Origin: an uncultured Erysipelotrichaceae bacterium
GTDB taxonomy: Bacteria; Bacillota_I; Bacilli_A; Erysipelotrichales; Erysipelotrichaceae
Assembly: GCA_944326795.1 (NCBI GenBank)
Contig: CALVFJ010000007.1
Location: 1 to 64,000 of the forward strand
Length of the DNA: 64,000 nt
Direction: 5' to 3'
Position 1 is the stretch's first letter; each line of letters opens with the position of its first letter. The notes beneath the pieces were generated by a model. That model saw nothing but the letters and a program-made list of their open reading frames with translations. It was not told where the DNA came from and searched no databases. Position numbers and translations under genes: made by a program. Below are positions 8,227 to 17,460 of this stretch, one piece after another.

Positions 8227-11200
8227 ATGTTAGTATACATTGCTGCTAAGAACCAGCACATGGTTCTTTTTAATGATAATAGTGAACATATTTTCCTTAC
8301 TTTAAAAATAAGAATAATGCAAAAGGATATTTTGATTAATAAGGAAATAGTTCATCTTGAACATGAGAAATCATTGAGTTTCATTCATGATCATATTCAA
8401 TATTTTATATGTTTTAGTATGTATCATGATAATTATCATAAATATGTGCGTTACATTTTACCAGATCATTATCTAACCATTGGCAACAGAATCGATCATG
8501 ATATTTGCTTACAAGATAAAAATTTAAATCAACCATTGATTTTTAATTTAAAGAAAATGCAATATGAATATCAAGGTGCAATCTATAGTTTTTCAGAAGG
8601 GCAAATATTTGAAATCATTAACTTACGTTTTACGATTCATCCTGATTTTATCATGATCAATCAACCACAAAATTGTTTTGTCAATCTAAATACTTTTAAT
8701 ATTAAGGATAATTTTCAAACACCAATTTTAAAGGTATCAGAGCCTTTCAAAAGACGTTTTAGACCATATGACCAGTTGCAAAAATTTAAGTTATCATTAG
8801 ATAAGCCTGATAATATGCCGGTATATGAGCCAATGCCATTAGCGTTGATATTGATACCATCAATATTGATGTCATCGGCGTCTTTGATCAATGGTTTGAT
8901 AATGACCTATAATGCTTTATTAAATCAAAGAAAGGTACTGGAAATCATCCCAATGCTCATCATGCCGTTGACCATGGTATTTTCTAGCTGCTTGGTATTA
9001 CCATTGCAACGAAAGTTTGAACAGAAACGCTTTAAAAACAATTGTCAAAAGCGTAATGACAAATTTCGTAAAATGTTACAGGAAAGAAAATTACAGCTTA
9101 CGAATTATAAAAAACTATATGTAAAAATAATTGAAGAAAGATTTTTTACGTTTATGATGCTATATAACAAAGCAATAAAACTAGATGAGATATTATGGTC
9201 AAAAACAAATGATCAAGATGATTTTTTAAAAATAATGCTAGGGAAAGCAATTTATGATATCAACATCGACCATCAAGAAATTGAAATTATTAAAGAAGAT
9301 GATGTTTATTGTATATATAGTGAATTTATAAAAGATATAACAAAGATAGAATCTTATTTTTTAATTGATCTAAAGCGATATAAGATCATTGCAATTGTTG
9401 ATGAAAAGAAAATTTTAGATTTTATCATCTTACAGCTAACGATATTTCATCATCCCGAAGATATTTTATTATGTATTATCTGCAACAGAGAATTTTTGAA
9501 TAAACATAATTATTTTCGCTATATTCCGCATCTTTTGCATCGCCACGAACGAATGCTGATTTGTGATAAACTGAAGATAAATAAGATAAAAGAGATAGAA
9601 ACCAATAAAAAAATAATAGTAATAAATTGTTTTCCTAAAATAAAAATCGACTTTCCAGGATTATGTATCAATGTTTATGAGCATCTTGATGACGTTAATA
9701 ATTTTAATGAAGCAATCATTACCAAAGATAAATTGATTTTAAAAGATTTTTCTTTTCAAACATATAAATATATTCCAGCTTCAGTAAATTTAGAAAAGTT
9801 ATATATGAAGATAAATGATCTTTATCAGCAAGAAAGAAAAAAACAGCATGAAATTAGCTTATTTGATGTTTTAGGGATTAATTTTCCAGAAGATATCGAT
9901 ATCTTAGCAAATTGGTCTCAAAATCATACATATGATGGTATTAGTCAAGCTATTGGCCTTGATGAAGATGATCATATAATTTATCTTGATCTTTCTGCTA
10001 AACGACAAGGTCCTCATGGGATCATCGCTGGAAGTACAGGTAGTGGAAAATCGGAACTGATAATATCATATTTAATGTCTTTATGCTTAAAATATGATCC
10101 TTATCACTTACAATTGATGATAATTGATTTTAAAGGAGGAGGGATAATCCAAGCTTTTGCAAATAATCGTTATAAGATACCACATCTTGTTCAGACAATG
10201 ACCAATTTAAATAAGACAGACATAAAACGTTGCTTGATTAATCTACAAAATGAATGTCTTAGACGCCAGATATATTTTAAAAAAATGGCAGATATATTAA
10301 ATATGCCAAGCATGGATATCGATAGTTATCAATTATATCATGATCAACAAAATGAATTACCGATGCTGGCTCATTTAATAATTATTGTAGATGAGTTTGC
10401 CGAACTCAAACAAAGTCATCATGATTTTATATATCAATTGATTTCAATTGCTAGAATTGGCAGAAGTTTAGGTATTCATTTAATCCTTTCTACTCAGAAA
10501 CCTAAAGGAGTAATTGATGAACAAATTTTTGCTAATACACATTTTGTAATTTGCCTAAAAGTTCAAAATAAAGAAGACTCTATGGAATTGCTCAGCAATG
10601 ATAAAGCATATAGATTAAAAAAGTGTGGTGAATTTATATTAAGTTATGACGAAAATCAAATATATGCACAAAGTGGTTATGGAATGATGCCATTTGATAA
10701 AGCTGTTAATAAAAATAAAGTTCAGATATTAGATGAAATGCAAAATATAATTCATGAAAGAGCATTTTCATCAATAAAGCGAACTAGTCAAATCGAATAT
10801 ATCGGAGCAAAAATGGCAAATATTCCCTTGCCAAGTAAAATAATGCCTTTGTGGAATGTACCACTAAGCAATATAAGCAACGAACAGATCACTTATTATC
10901 GTGAAAAAGGAATTCTTTTAGGAATTGTGGATGATTTTTATCATAATGAACAAAATTATCTTTATCATTGGAAAAAACCTTTGATAACTTTTATTCCATC
11001 AAAAGAAAGTCAGGCTGGTTTTCTTAAGATGTACCTGTTTAATATGATGAAAATAAAAGATCCTTATGGATTAGAGGCTTACATAATAGATGATGGTCTT
11101 TTGCTTGATGAATTTTTAGAGGAAAAATGTTGGATCGAAAAAATAGAAGATCAAGAGCAACTTATTAATTTTTTTCGTTTTAATTTAAAAACTAAGAAAA

Positions 11201-11967
11201 ACAAATTGATCATCTTTTCTAATATCCATAGATTTTATAATACTTATGAGACACAATTACAAGAATTTTATGATATGCTTACCAATTATGAACTTTATAA
11301 TATCCAAATATTGATCATGGCTTGTAGCGCTAATGCCTTAGCCGCGAAAATTATGAATTTGGTTTCCAATCGCATAAGTATAGGTGTAAATGACAAGCAA
11401 GAATTATTTGATATCTTTAACACAAATGAAGGAATGGAACTAGATCTTGAACATACTTATGGCTTATATAAAGATAAAAACTTGCTTCCCTTTATCAAAA
11501 TAGATATAAATGACGATGAATTTATTGCGATGGTTAAACGAAGAAATTATTTTAAGCAACATAAGATCTTAAAAATGCCAAAACACATCACTTTATCAAA
11601 AATCATAAAAGGATGTTTAGGGATTGGGATTAGCTATCTAAATTATCAACCTATTTTAATAGGTGATTTTCCATTGTTGGTTATAGGTAAAGATCAATCA
11701 TGCCTAAATAAATTGCTAGAAAATTGTATAAAACAAGATATTAAGGTAAGTAAAGATCTTAATGAACATGCAAAAGTATACATCATAAATGCTGCAGAAT
11801 ATCAAAGATTATCTGACTCAAATTATTATCTATCTCGTATATGGATAGGACCAGGGTTTAAAGAACAATATTATTTTAATTACTTGGTAAAAGATGATCT
11901 AGCTCTAAATGAAGGTATATTAGAATTTCAAGGAAATTATCAAAGAGTAAGAATTTATGACCAATGA
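8227..11967 (+). CDS. essC: EssC/YukB-like FtsK/SpoIIIE family ATPase of a type VII secretion system
   Basis: EssC is the membrane ATPase that powers export of WXG100 substrates in Firmicutes. The 1,246-residue protein has an FHA-like region (~70-150), two membrane helices (~204-227 and ~236-260), a linker, then an FtsK/SpoIIIE domain. That domain has Walker A GSTGSGKS (602-609), IIDFKGGG (~640) and Walker B IIIVDEF (718-724). The C-terminal ~350 residues look like further ATPase modules but lack intact P-loops: one has IPSKESQAG and the other VIGKDQSCLNKLL. Typical EssC is about 1,450-1,500 residues, so this is somewhat short. FtsK itself is excluded by the FHA region, paired TM helices and Esx neighbours. 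Confidence 0.9.
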   Translation: MLVYIAAKNQHMVLFNDNSEHIFLTLKIRIMQKDILINKEIVHLEHEKSLSFIHDHIQYFICFSMYHDNYHKYVRYILPDHYLTIGNRIDHDICLQDKNLNQPLIFNLKKMQYEYQGAIYSFSEGQIFEIINLRFTIHPDFIMINQPQNCFVNLNTFNIKDNFQTPILKVSEPFKRRFRPYDQLQKFKLSLDKPDNMPVYEPMPLALILIPSILMSSASLINGLIMTYNALLNQRKVLEIIPMLIMPLTMVFSSCLVLPLQRKFEQKRFKNNCQKRNDKFRKMLQERKLQLTNYKKLYVKIIEERFFTFMMLYNKAIKLDEILWSKTNDQDDFLKIMLGKAIYDINIDHQEIEIIKEDDVYCIYSEFIKDITKIESYFLIDLKRYKIIAIVDEKKILDFIILQLTIFHHPEDILLCIICNREFLNKHNYFRYIPHLLHRHERMLICDKLKINKIKEIETNKKIIVINCFPKIKIDFPGLCINVYEHLDDVNNFNEAIITKDKLILKDFSFQTYKYIPASVNLEKLYMKINDLYQQERKKQHEISLFDVLGINFPEDIDILANWSQNHTYDGISQAIGLDEDDHIIYLDLSAKRQGPHGIIAGSTGSGKSELIISYLMSLCLKYDPYHLQLMIIDFKGGGIIQAFANNRYKIPHLVQTMTNLNKTDIKRCLINLQNECLRRQIYFKKMADILNMPSMDIDSYQLYHDQQNELPMLAHLIIIVDEFAELKQSHHDFIYQLISIARIGRSLGIHLILSTQKPKGVIDEQIFANTHFVICLKVQNKEDSMELLSNDKAYRLKKCGEFILSYDENQIYAQSGYGMMPFDKAVNKNKVQILDEMQNIIHERAFSSIKRTSQIEYIGAKMANIPLPSKIMPLWNVPLSNISNEQITYYREKGILLGIVDDFYHNEQNYLYHWKKPLITFIPSKESQAGFLKMYLFNMMKIKDPYGLEAYIIDDGLLLDEFLEEKCWIEKIEDQEQLINFFRFNLKTKKNKLIIFSNIHRFYNTYETQLQEFYDMLTNYELYNIQILIMACSANALAAKIMNLVSNRISIGVNDKQELFDIFNTNEGMELDLEHTYGLYKDKNLLPFIKIDINDDEFIAMVKRRNYFKQHKILKMPKHITLSKIIKGCLGIGISYLNYQPILIGDFPLLVIGKDQSCLNKLLENCIKQDIKVSKDLNEHAKVYIINAAEYQRLSDSNYYLSRIWIGPGFKEQYYFNYLVKDDLALNEGILEFQGNYQRVRIYDQ

Positions 11968-12202
11968 TCTTTATGTATACATGGAATTTGTAATTGTTCA
12001 ATTATGTCTGGAATGTCTTTTAGATAAAAATAAGACACTTATTGATAATATTTGTTTGATTCAAAAAATGATACCATTGTTAAGATCATATGATCTTAAC
12101 GATATAATTATTTATGAAAAATACACAAGTATTCATTTAGATCCCCATATATTACTTGAGGAATTAGGTCTATATGATGGCATTAGTATAATAATCTTTT
12201 AG
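11957..12202 (+). CDS. Small YukD/EsaB-like protein, tentative
   Basis: This 81-residue protein overlaps the essC end by 11 bases, so it is translationally coupled. Its C-terminus, LGLYDGISIIIF, follows the pattern of the ubiquitin-like T7SS protein YukD/EsaB, which ends in a hydrophobic strand after a (I/L)xDGD-type turn. Size and position also fit. The N-terminal half is not clearly recognisable, so the assignment is tentative. Confidence 0.5.
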   Translation: MTNDLYVYMEFVIVQLCLECLLDKNKTLIDNICLIQKMIPLLRSYDLNDIIIYEKYTSIHLDPHILLEELGLYDGISIIIF

Positions 12203-12207
12203 GAATA

Positions 12208-12216
12208 TGATATAAT
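12208..12216 (+). promoter_or_regulatory. Promoter of pepF
   Basis: An extended -10 element, TG-A-TATAAT, lies just after the end of the T7SS-like locus and about 18 bases before the pepF start, so pepF is probably a separate transcription unit. Confidence 0.6.
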
Positions 12217-12233
12217 TTTGCTAGCGAGGTATT

Positions 12234-13934
12234 ATGATGAAATTTAAAGATTTAAGATATGAGCCAATAGCTCTAGAAGAAACATGTAATGAACTAAAAA
12301 GGTTAAGCCAATCTTTAGCTGATGCAAATGATGCTAAAACATTTAAAAAAGTATTCAAAGAAATTTGTCAAATACAAATTCATATCGATACTATGTCAAA
12401 TTTGGCAAGTGTTAGACATACGATAAATACTGCTGATCCATTTTATAATCAAGAAAATGACTGGTGGGATATGAATTCACCATTACTACAGAAATATTTT
12501 AGCGATATTGCAAATATTGCAGTAAATAAGCCATATCGAGATGAGCTGTTAGATGAAATATACGAACCATATTTTAAGATTGCTGAATGTAAAGCACGAT
12601 CTTTTAATGAAAAAATAATTCCTTTGTTGCAACAAGAAAATCGTTTGGTATCTGCTTATGATAAATTAAAAGCGAGTGCTCAGATCGAATTTGATGGTAA
12701 GATCTGTAATTTAGCACAAATTGCTGCATATTCTAGCAATGCTGATAGAGAAATAAGGAAAAAAGCTTATGATGCTAAGATTAAATTTTATCAGGATAAT
12801 GAAGATAAATTTGATGAATTATTTGATAAGCTCGTACATGTACGCCATCAAATAGCGCTGGCCTTAGGTCAAAAAAACTTTATTGCGGTAGGATATGATA
12901 GGATGCAACGTTTGGACTATGATGATAAAATGGTTGCTAGATATCGTGAAATGATTGCAACGCATGTAACGCCATTGGCTCAGAAAATTGTTGAAGATCA
13001 AGCGAAACGTATCAATGTTGAAAAAGTGCGTTATTATGATTATGACTATGAATTTAGTTCTGGTAATCCGATGCCATTAGCTAGTTATGATGAAAAGATA
13101 AATGCTGCTAAGCAGATGTATCATGCTATGTCAAAAGAAACAGCAGAGTTTATTGATTTAATGGTCGATAATGAACTATGGGATCTTGAAAGCAAGCCTA
13201 ATAAAGAACTAGGTGGTTATTGTACGGAATTTGCAGAATATAAAGTGCCTTTTATCTTTAGTAATTTTAATGGTACTAGCCAAGATATCGAAGTATTGAC
13301 TCATGAAGCTGGTCATGCTTTAAATTCTTATTTATCAAGAGACATCAGTATTCCTGATTGTGTTTTTCCTACATTAGAAAGTTGTGAGATTCACTCAATG
13401 AGCATGGAATTTTTTACCTATCCTTATATGGATAAATTTTTTGGCAACGATGCTGAAAAATATCATTATGCTCATTTTTCAAATGTGTTTAAATTTTTAC
13501 CATATGGAGTATTAGTAGATCATTTTCAGCATGAAATCTATGCAAATCCTGAAATGACACCTCAAGAGCGTAAAGAAACATGGCGCAGATTAGAACATAA
13601 ATATACGCCATATAAAGATTATGAAGGTAATGAAATGCTAGAGAAGGGGTGTTGGTGGTATCAGCAAGGACATATTTTTAGCAGCCCATTCTATTACATT
13701 GATTATACCTTAGCACAGGTATGCGCGCTGCAGTTCTGGGATCGCATGTATAACCAAGATCCTCAAGCTTGGCAGGACTATATCAAGCTTTGTAAGTTAG
13801 GAGGGACCAAAACCTTCTTAAAACTTGTAGAAGCTGTTAATCTAAGATCGCCATTTGATGACGATTGTTTGTTGAAAACCTTAAATGATGCAAGATCTTA
13901 CCTAGACACTTTTGATCAAAATACATTGAAATAG
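12234..13934 (+). CDS. pepF: Oligoendopeptidase F family (M3) zinc peptidase
   Basis: This cytoplasmic zinc metallopeptidase cuts short peptides. The zinc-binding motif HEAGH is at 357-361, with the third ligand region in ESCEIHSMSMEFF about 25 residues later and the conserved GCWWYQQGHIF segment near 470. The length of 566 residues is normal for the M3B branch. Two adjacent ATGs (12234 and 12237) are possible; the GAGG site (12226-12229) is better spaced for the second. A terminator follows directly. Confidence 0.93.
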   Translation: MMKFKDLRYEPIALEETCNELKRLSQSLADANDAKTFKKVFKEICQIQIHIDTMSNLASVRHTINTADPFYNQENDWWDMNSPLLQKYFSDIANIAVNKPYRDELLDEIYEPYFKIAECKARSFNEKIIPLLQQENRLVSAYDKLKASAQIEFDGKICNLAQIAAYSSNADREIRKKAYDAKIKFYQDNEDKFDELFDKLVHVRHQIALALGQKNFIAVGYDRMQRLDYDDKMVARYREMIATHVTPLAQKIVEDQAKRINVEKVRYYDYDYEFSSGNPMPLASYDEKINAAKQMYHAMSKETAEFIDLMVDNELWDLESKPNKELGGYCTEFAEYKVPFIFSNFNGTSQDIEVLTHEAGHALNSYLSRDISIPDCVFPTLESCEIHSMSMEFFTYPYMDKFFGNDAEKYHYAHFSNVFKFLPYGVLVDHFQHEIYANPEMTPQERKETWRRLEHKYTPYKDYEGNEMLEKGCWWYQQGHIFSSPFYYIDYTLAQVCALQFWDRMYNQDPQAWQDYIKLCKLGGTKTFLKLVEAVNLRSPFDDDCLLKTLNDARSYLDTFDQNTLK

Positions 13935-13955
13935 CCTTTTATAGGCTATTTTTTG
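13930..13955 (+). terminator. Terminator after pepF
   Basis: AATAGCC (13930-13936) pairs with GGCTATT (13944-13950), followed by TTTTG. Confidence 0.85.
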
Positions 13956-13985
13956 TTTAGAGATATCATGTATGTAATTTATGAG

Positions 13986-14017
13986 AGAAAAAAGTTCAGC
14001 CTATTTACAGCTGAACT
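13986..14017 (-). terminator. Terminator of the lysine transport/radical SAM operon
   Basis: On the minus strand AGTTCAGC pairs with GCTGAACT (13993-14000 with 14010-14017), followed by a run of seven T. Confidence 0.85.
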
Positions 14018-14030
14018 TAGTTTTATGGTC

Positions 14031-14852
14031 TTAATATTTGAACCGTTGACGATAAGTACATCTTTGGCATAATTTCTCATGACATTGATTATTATGAAAA
14101 TCATTAATGATATTAAGATATGTTGAGGTATTCAGTATTTCATTTAGATCTTGTTTGAATATGTTGCCTAGATTAATTTCTCCTTGAGCATCTAAACAGC
14201 ATAGGCTAACCTGGCCATCTGCCAAAATAGCTAACATATTATTAGCAGCGTAACAATAACCATCATGATCTAGATTGGTGGCTATGGAAGGCCATTCAAA
14301 TTCATCTTGAAAATATAAGAAAAGCTTATCAGCTAACTGATAGCTATCAGCTTTTTTTGTTGGCTGTAATTGATATTTTTGACAAATGATATCATATAAT
14401 GCTTTTGATTGCTTTCCCATACTATTTCGATTCCAAAAACGTAATTCGATGTATGTTTTCGTTGTATTGGCAATAAACTCATCTATAGGTTGATAGTAAG
14501 TGTAAATATCTTGATTTTGTTGATCGATAGAATGTAAGGAAAAGCTTATTTTGCGTAAAGAAGAATGTTGGTAGATATTCATATGGTCTTTGATCAGGGT
14601 ACCATTAGTTACTAATTGTACCTGTAAATTTTCTTGATCACATAATGTTAGGAAGGATTCGATCATCGGGTGCAACAAGGGTTCACCTTGAACATGAAGA
14701 TAGACATATGATGTAATTGGCTTGATTTGCTTGATGATATGTTGAAATTGCTCTAGCGTCATAAAACGAGGAGAACGAGTGTTTTTTAGACAAAAACTGC
14801 AATTAAGATTGCAGTTGTTTGTAATTTCGATATAAATCCGTTTAATGCTCAT
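14031..14852 (-). CDS. Radical SAM protein with C-terminal cysteine cluster (SPASM/Twitch-like)
   Basis: The 273-residue protein has the radical SAM motif C14-N-L-N-C18-S-F-C21, which holds the 4Fe-4S cluster that cleaves S-adenosylmethionine. It also has VQGEPLLHP and LVTNGTLI motifs of the TIM barrel. The C-terminal third has further cysteines (CY, SLCCL, CHEKLCQRC) in an arrangement typical of SPASM/Twitch auxiliary clusters. The specific reaction is unknown; it is too short and dissimilar to be lysine 2,3-aminomutase. Its start overlaps the stop of the transporter ATPase gene, so it belongs to the lysine-riboswitch operon. Confidence 0.82.
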   Translation of the reverse strand: MSIKRIYIEITNNCNLNCSFCLKNTRSPRFMTLEQFQHIIKQIKPITSYVYLHVQGEPLLHPMIESFLTLCDQENLQVQLVTNGTLIKDHMNIYQHSSLRKISFSLHSIDQQNQDIYTYYQPIDEFIANTTKTYIELRFWNRNSMGKQSKALYDIICQKYQLQPTKKADSYQLADKLFLYFQDEFEWPSIATNLDHDGYCYAANNMLAILADGQVSLCCLDAQGEINLGNIFKQDLNEILNTSTYLNIINDFHNNQCHEKLCQRCTYRQRFKY

Positions 14853-15583
14853 TAGCGATTAAAACGAGCAAGGAAAGCCTTGGTCCTTTCGCTGGTAGGA
14901 TGTTCGAATATTTGCTGAGGAGTTCCTTGTTCTTCAATAATTCCATTTGCCATAAAGACTACTTTTGTACTGACATCTTTAGCAAAACTCATTTCATGTG
15001 TTACGATGACCATTGTAAGACCTTCTTGAGCTAAACTTTTCATTACATCAAGAACTTCACCAACCATTTCCGGATCTAGCGCGCTAGTTGGTTCGTCAAA
15101 TAATAATATCTCTGGATCCATACAAAGTGCTCTAGCGATAGCTACTCTTTGTTTTTGCCCTCCAGACAATGTATTAACATTTGCATGAGCAAAACTATCC
15201 ATTCCAACCTTCTTTAAAAAATATAAAGCTTTCTCTTGAGCATCAGCGGCATTTCTTTTTAATACTTTTTGCTGGGCTAGCATGCAGTTTTTTAAGACGG
15301 TCATATTATTAAATAAATTAAATTGCTGAAATACCATTCCAACCTTGGCACGATATGCATTGATGTCTTTAGTATGCAGGATGTCTTGACCATCGACAAT
15401 GATCTCTCCGCTGTCAGCCACCTCTAAAAGGTTTAGGCAGCGAAGCATGGTAGATTTACCAGATCCGCTAGCGCCTATCAAACATACGACATCATTTTTA
15501 TTTACTTCAAAACTTACACCTTTTAATACTTCAAGATGATCAAAGCTTTTATGAACATCTTTGATCTTAATAAGTTCTTTCAT
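14852..15583 (-). CDS. Polar amino acid ABC transporter ATP-binding protein
   Basis: This 243-residue ATPase of the GlnQ/ArtP class has Walker [11 protein letters not shown]-loop VFQQFNLF, signature LSGGQKQR and Walker [15 protein letters not shown], with the switch histidine in VIVTHEM. It powers import by the adjacent permease and binding protein. The riboswitch upstream points to lysine as the substrate. It overlaps both neighbours. Confidence 0.94.
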   Translation of the reverse strand: MKELIKIKDVHKSFDHLEVLKGVSFEVNKNDVVCLIGASGSGKSTMLRCLNLLEVADSGEIIVDGQDILHTKDINAYRAKVGMVFQQFNLFNNMTVLKNCMLAQQKVLKRNAADAQEKALYFLKKVGMDSFAHANVNTLSGGQKQRVAIARALCMDPEILLFDEPTSALDPEMVGEVLDVMKSLAQEGLTMVIVTHEMSFAKDVSTKVVFMANGIIEEQGTPQQIFEHPTSERTKAFLARFNR

Positions 15584-16343
15584 GTTCTTCTTGCTCCTTT
15601 GCTAAATTCATGGTTTTGGCAAATGTGTCTGACTGAGGAAGGGTGGTTTTACTGTGATTCATCTTTTTTTCGATTTGATTTAAGATAAAGCTTGTAGTCA
15701 TGGTCATGCATAAATATACGCAAGCGGTGATAAAATAAGTTTCGGTAAGTTTATAAGTAGAACCAGCAATAGATTTAGCTTGGAACATTAATTCAGTAAT
15801 TGAAATGATCATTAATACACTGCTATCCTTTATGTTAACGATAAATTCATTGCCAATTGATGGGAAAGCGTTTTTAATTGCTTGAGGAAGGATAACATTG
15901 ATCATGGTTTGCATATTTGACATGCCTAAGCTTCTTGCAGCTTCGGTTTGACCGATATCGATAGATTGGATACCGCTTCTAATTATTTCTGCCATATATG
16001 CTCCGGTGTTGATACTAATAACAAATATTCCTGCAGGGATATAGGTCCAATTGAAGATAGGGCGAAGAGCATAAAATAAGAAAAGGGCTTGAACCATCAT
16101 TGGCGTGCCTCTAAATACTTCAATATAAATCCATGAAATGATGTCATAGACCTTCTTTATCATTTTTGCTGAAGAAGGAGCAGTCTTATCAAGCTTTATG
16201 GCTCTAATTCCGCCAACCAGTAGTCCTAAAGCTAAACCCATGATAGTACCGCTAAAAGCTATTAGTAATGTTGTTTTGATGCCTAAAAAGAAGCTAGGCC
16301 AATATTTGATCAAAATATTGGCACAATCTGTAAAAAATCCCAT
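15567..16343 (-). CDS. Polar amino acid ABC transporter permease
   Basis: This 258-residue membrane protein of the HisMQ type has several TM segments and the coupling motif [34 protein letters not shown] (EAA loop) that contacts the ATPase. It forms the channel of the importer, probably as a homodimer since only one permease is encoded. It overlaps the ATPase gene by 17 bases and abuts the binding protein gene. Confidence 0.93.
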   Translation of the reverse strand: MGFFTDCANILIKYWPSFFLGIKTTLLIAFSGTIMGLALGLLVGGIRAIKLDKTAPSSAKMIKKVYDIISWIYIEVFRGTPMMVQALFLFYALRPIFNWTYIPAGIFVISINTGAYMAEIIRSGIQSIDIGQTEAARSLGMSNMQTMINVILPQAIKNAFPSIGNEFIVNIKDSSVLMIISITELMFQAKSIAGSTYKLTETYFITACVYLCMTMTTSFILNQIEKKMNHSKTTLPQSDTFAKTMNLAKEQEEHERTY

Positions 16344-17164
16344 TATTCGTTAATGGCTGGTTGGCGGTTAGTTGCATCGATCATTAGTTGGTTTTTTTCA
16401 TCTTGAGAAATACCAGCTAATATTTCATTGATTGGCTCTAATAATTCACTGTCTTTAGCTAAAGCAATAGAAACGGAAGTATCTGCTTCAAAACCATGTC
16501 CTTCTTCAAATTTTACAATAGTTAAACCTTCATTAGCTGCTACAACACCTTCAGCTACCGGAAGTTCAGCAGTAATAGCATCTACTTCACCCTCATTTAA
16601 TGCTAAAACCATACGTGGATATGAATCTTGTGGCGTCATATGTTCAACACCATCAATTTGATCAATAACTTCATCATATAATGTAGCAATTTGACCCATT
16701 ACTTTACGACCGCTTAATTCTTGAATATCAGTAATATCAACAAGATCGCTATCACTACGAACGATCACTACCATTTGTGATTCGTAATATGGTTCGGTAA
16801 AATCAACTTCTTCGCGGCGTTCAGGAGTGTCGGTCATTCCAGCGATGATAGCATCGATATCTCCTTGGTTGATAGCGATTATTAGATTATCCCATGATAC
16901 TTTTTTGACTTCTAATTCTTTTCCTAATTCATCAGCAATTCTTTTTGCGATAACTACATCGTAACCATCACAATAATCAACATCGCTTATTTTTACCGCC
17001 GTATCGTTTGCCTCTATCTGGGTCCAATTGAAAGGGGCATAATCACATTCCATGCCAACAACAAATTTATCTTCATTGCTGTTGTTTTCTACAGTATCTT
17101 GAGTAGTTTGAGATGAACATCCTACCATTAGTAGGGCTAGGGCTAAAGCTAATAATTTTTTCAT
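16343..17164 (-). CDS. Amino acid ABC transporter substrate-binding lipoprotein
   Basis: This 273-residue extracellular binding protein of family 3 starts with a lipoprotein signal (LLALALALLMVGC, lipobox LMVGC, Cys16). Mature features include FVVGMECDYAPFNW at the N-terminus and AGMTDTPERREEVDFTEPYY, both diagnostic of polar amino acid receptors. It is the first gene of the operon, directly behind the lysine riboswitch, with GAGG as RBS. Confidence 0.94.
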   Translation of the reverse strand: MKKLLALALALLMVGCSSQTTQDTVENNSNEDKFVVGMECDYAPFNWTQIEANDTAVKISDVDYCDGYDVVIAKRIADELGKELEVKKVSWDNLIIAINQGDIDAIIAGMTDTPERREEVDFTEPYYESQMVVIVRSDSDLVDITDIQELSGRKVMGQIATLYDEVIDQIDGVEHMTPQDSYPRMVLALNEGEVDAITAELPVAEGVVAANEGLTIVKFEEGHGFEADTSVSIALAKDSELLEPINEILAGISQDEKNQLMIDATNRQPAINE

Positions 17165-17189
17165 TTTCTTTTCCTCATTCTTTCTAGAT

Positions 17190-17220
17190 AAAATAAAACC
17201 GTATGCATATTACATACGGT
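17190..17220 (-). terminator. Intrinsic terminator of the lysine riboswitch
   Basis: ACCGTATG pairs with CATACGGT (17213-17220 with 17198-17205), followed on the minus strand by TTTATTTTA. It lies between the aptamer and the first gene, so lysine binding would favour this stem and cut expression (family model). Confidence 0.82.
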
Positions 17221-17224
17221 TGAT

Positions 17225-17395
17225 CTGCAGTATATAATAGCACCTCTTCAATTGAAGGAGTGTCATAAGTATTTCCTATGACCCCACAAGATAAATATGC
17301 CTACTTATCTTGTTCGGCGATGGTTGCCTTTCACCAAATCTCAAACATTTGCCAACTAAATTTGGTTACTATTCTGCATCGCTACCTCTATGTTT
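17225..17395 (-). ncRNA. Lysine riboswitch (L box)
   Basis: Reading the minus strand from about 17392, the conserved L-box elements occur in order: AGAGGTAGCGATGC, AGTAACC, GGTGAAAGG, ATCGCCGAA, a long P5-like stem (AAGATAA with TTATCTT), GGGGTC, and a hairpin GTCATAG/TTATGAC. This matches the lysine aptamer consensus as I know it. The following terminator completes an OFF switch controlling the importer and radical SAM genes. Confidence 0.85.
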
Positions 17396-17409
17396 TATTT
17401 TATGTAATG

Positions 17410-17438
17410 ATAATAAATAGCAATTTGTATTTTGTCAA
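17410..17438 (-). promoter_or_regulatory. Promoter of the lysine riboswitch operon
   Basis: TTGACA (complement of 17433-17438), a 17-base spacer and TATTAT (complement of 17410-17415). It starts only about 20 bases past the ttcA stop codon. Confidence 0.8.
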
Positions 17439-17460
17439 CACTTTTTTTAGAAATTATTGA

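Noticed and set aside
8227..11967. FtsK/SpoIIIE DNA translocase
   Set aside because: The FHA region, paired TM helices, degenerate C-terminal modules and Esx neighbours point to EssC instead.
14031..14852. Lysine 2,3-aminomutase from operon context
   Set aside because: The protein is ~140 residues too short and has a different C-terminal cysteine pattern.
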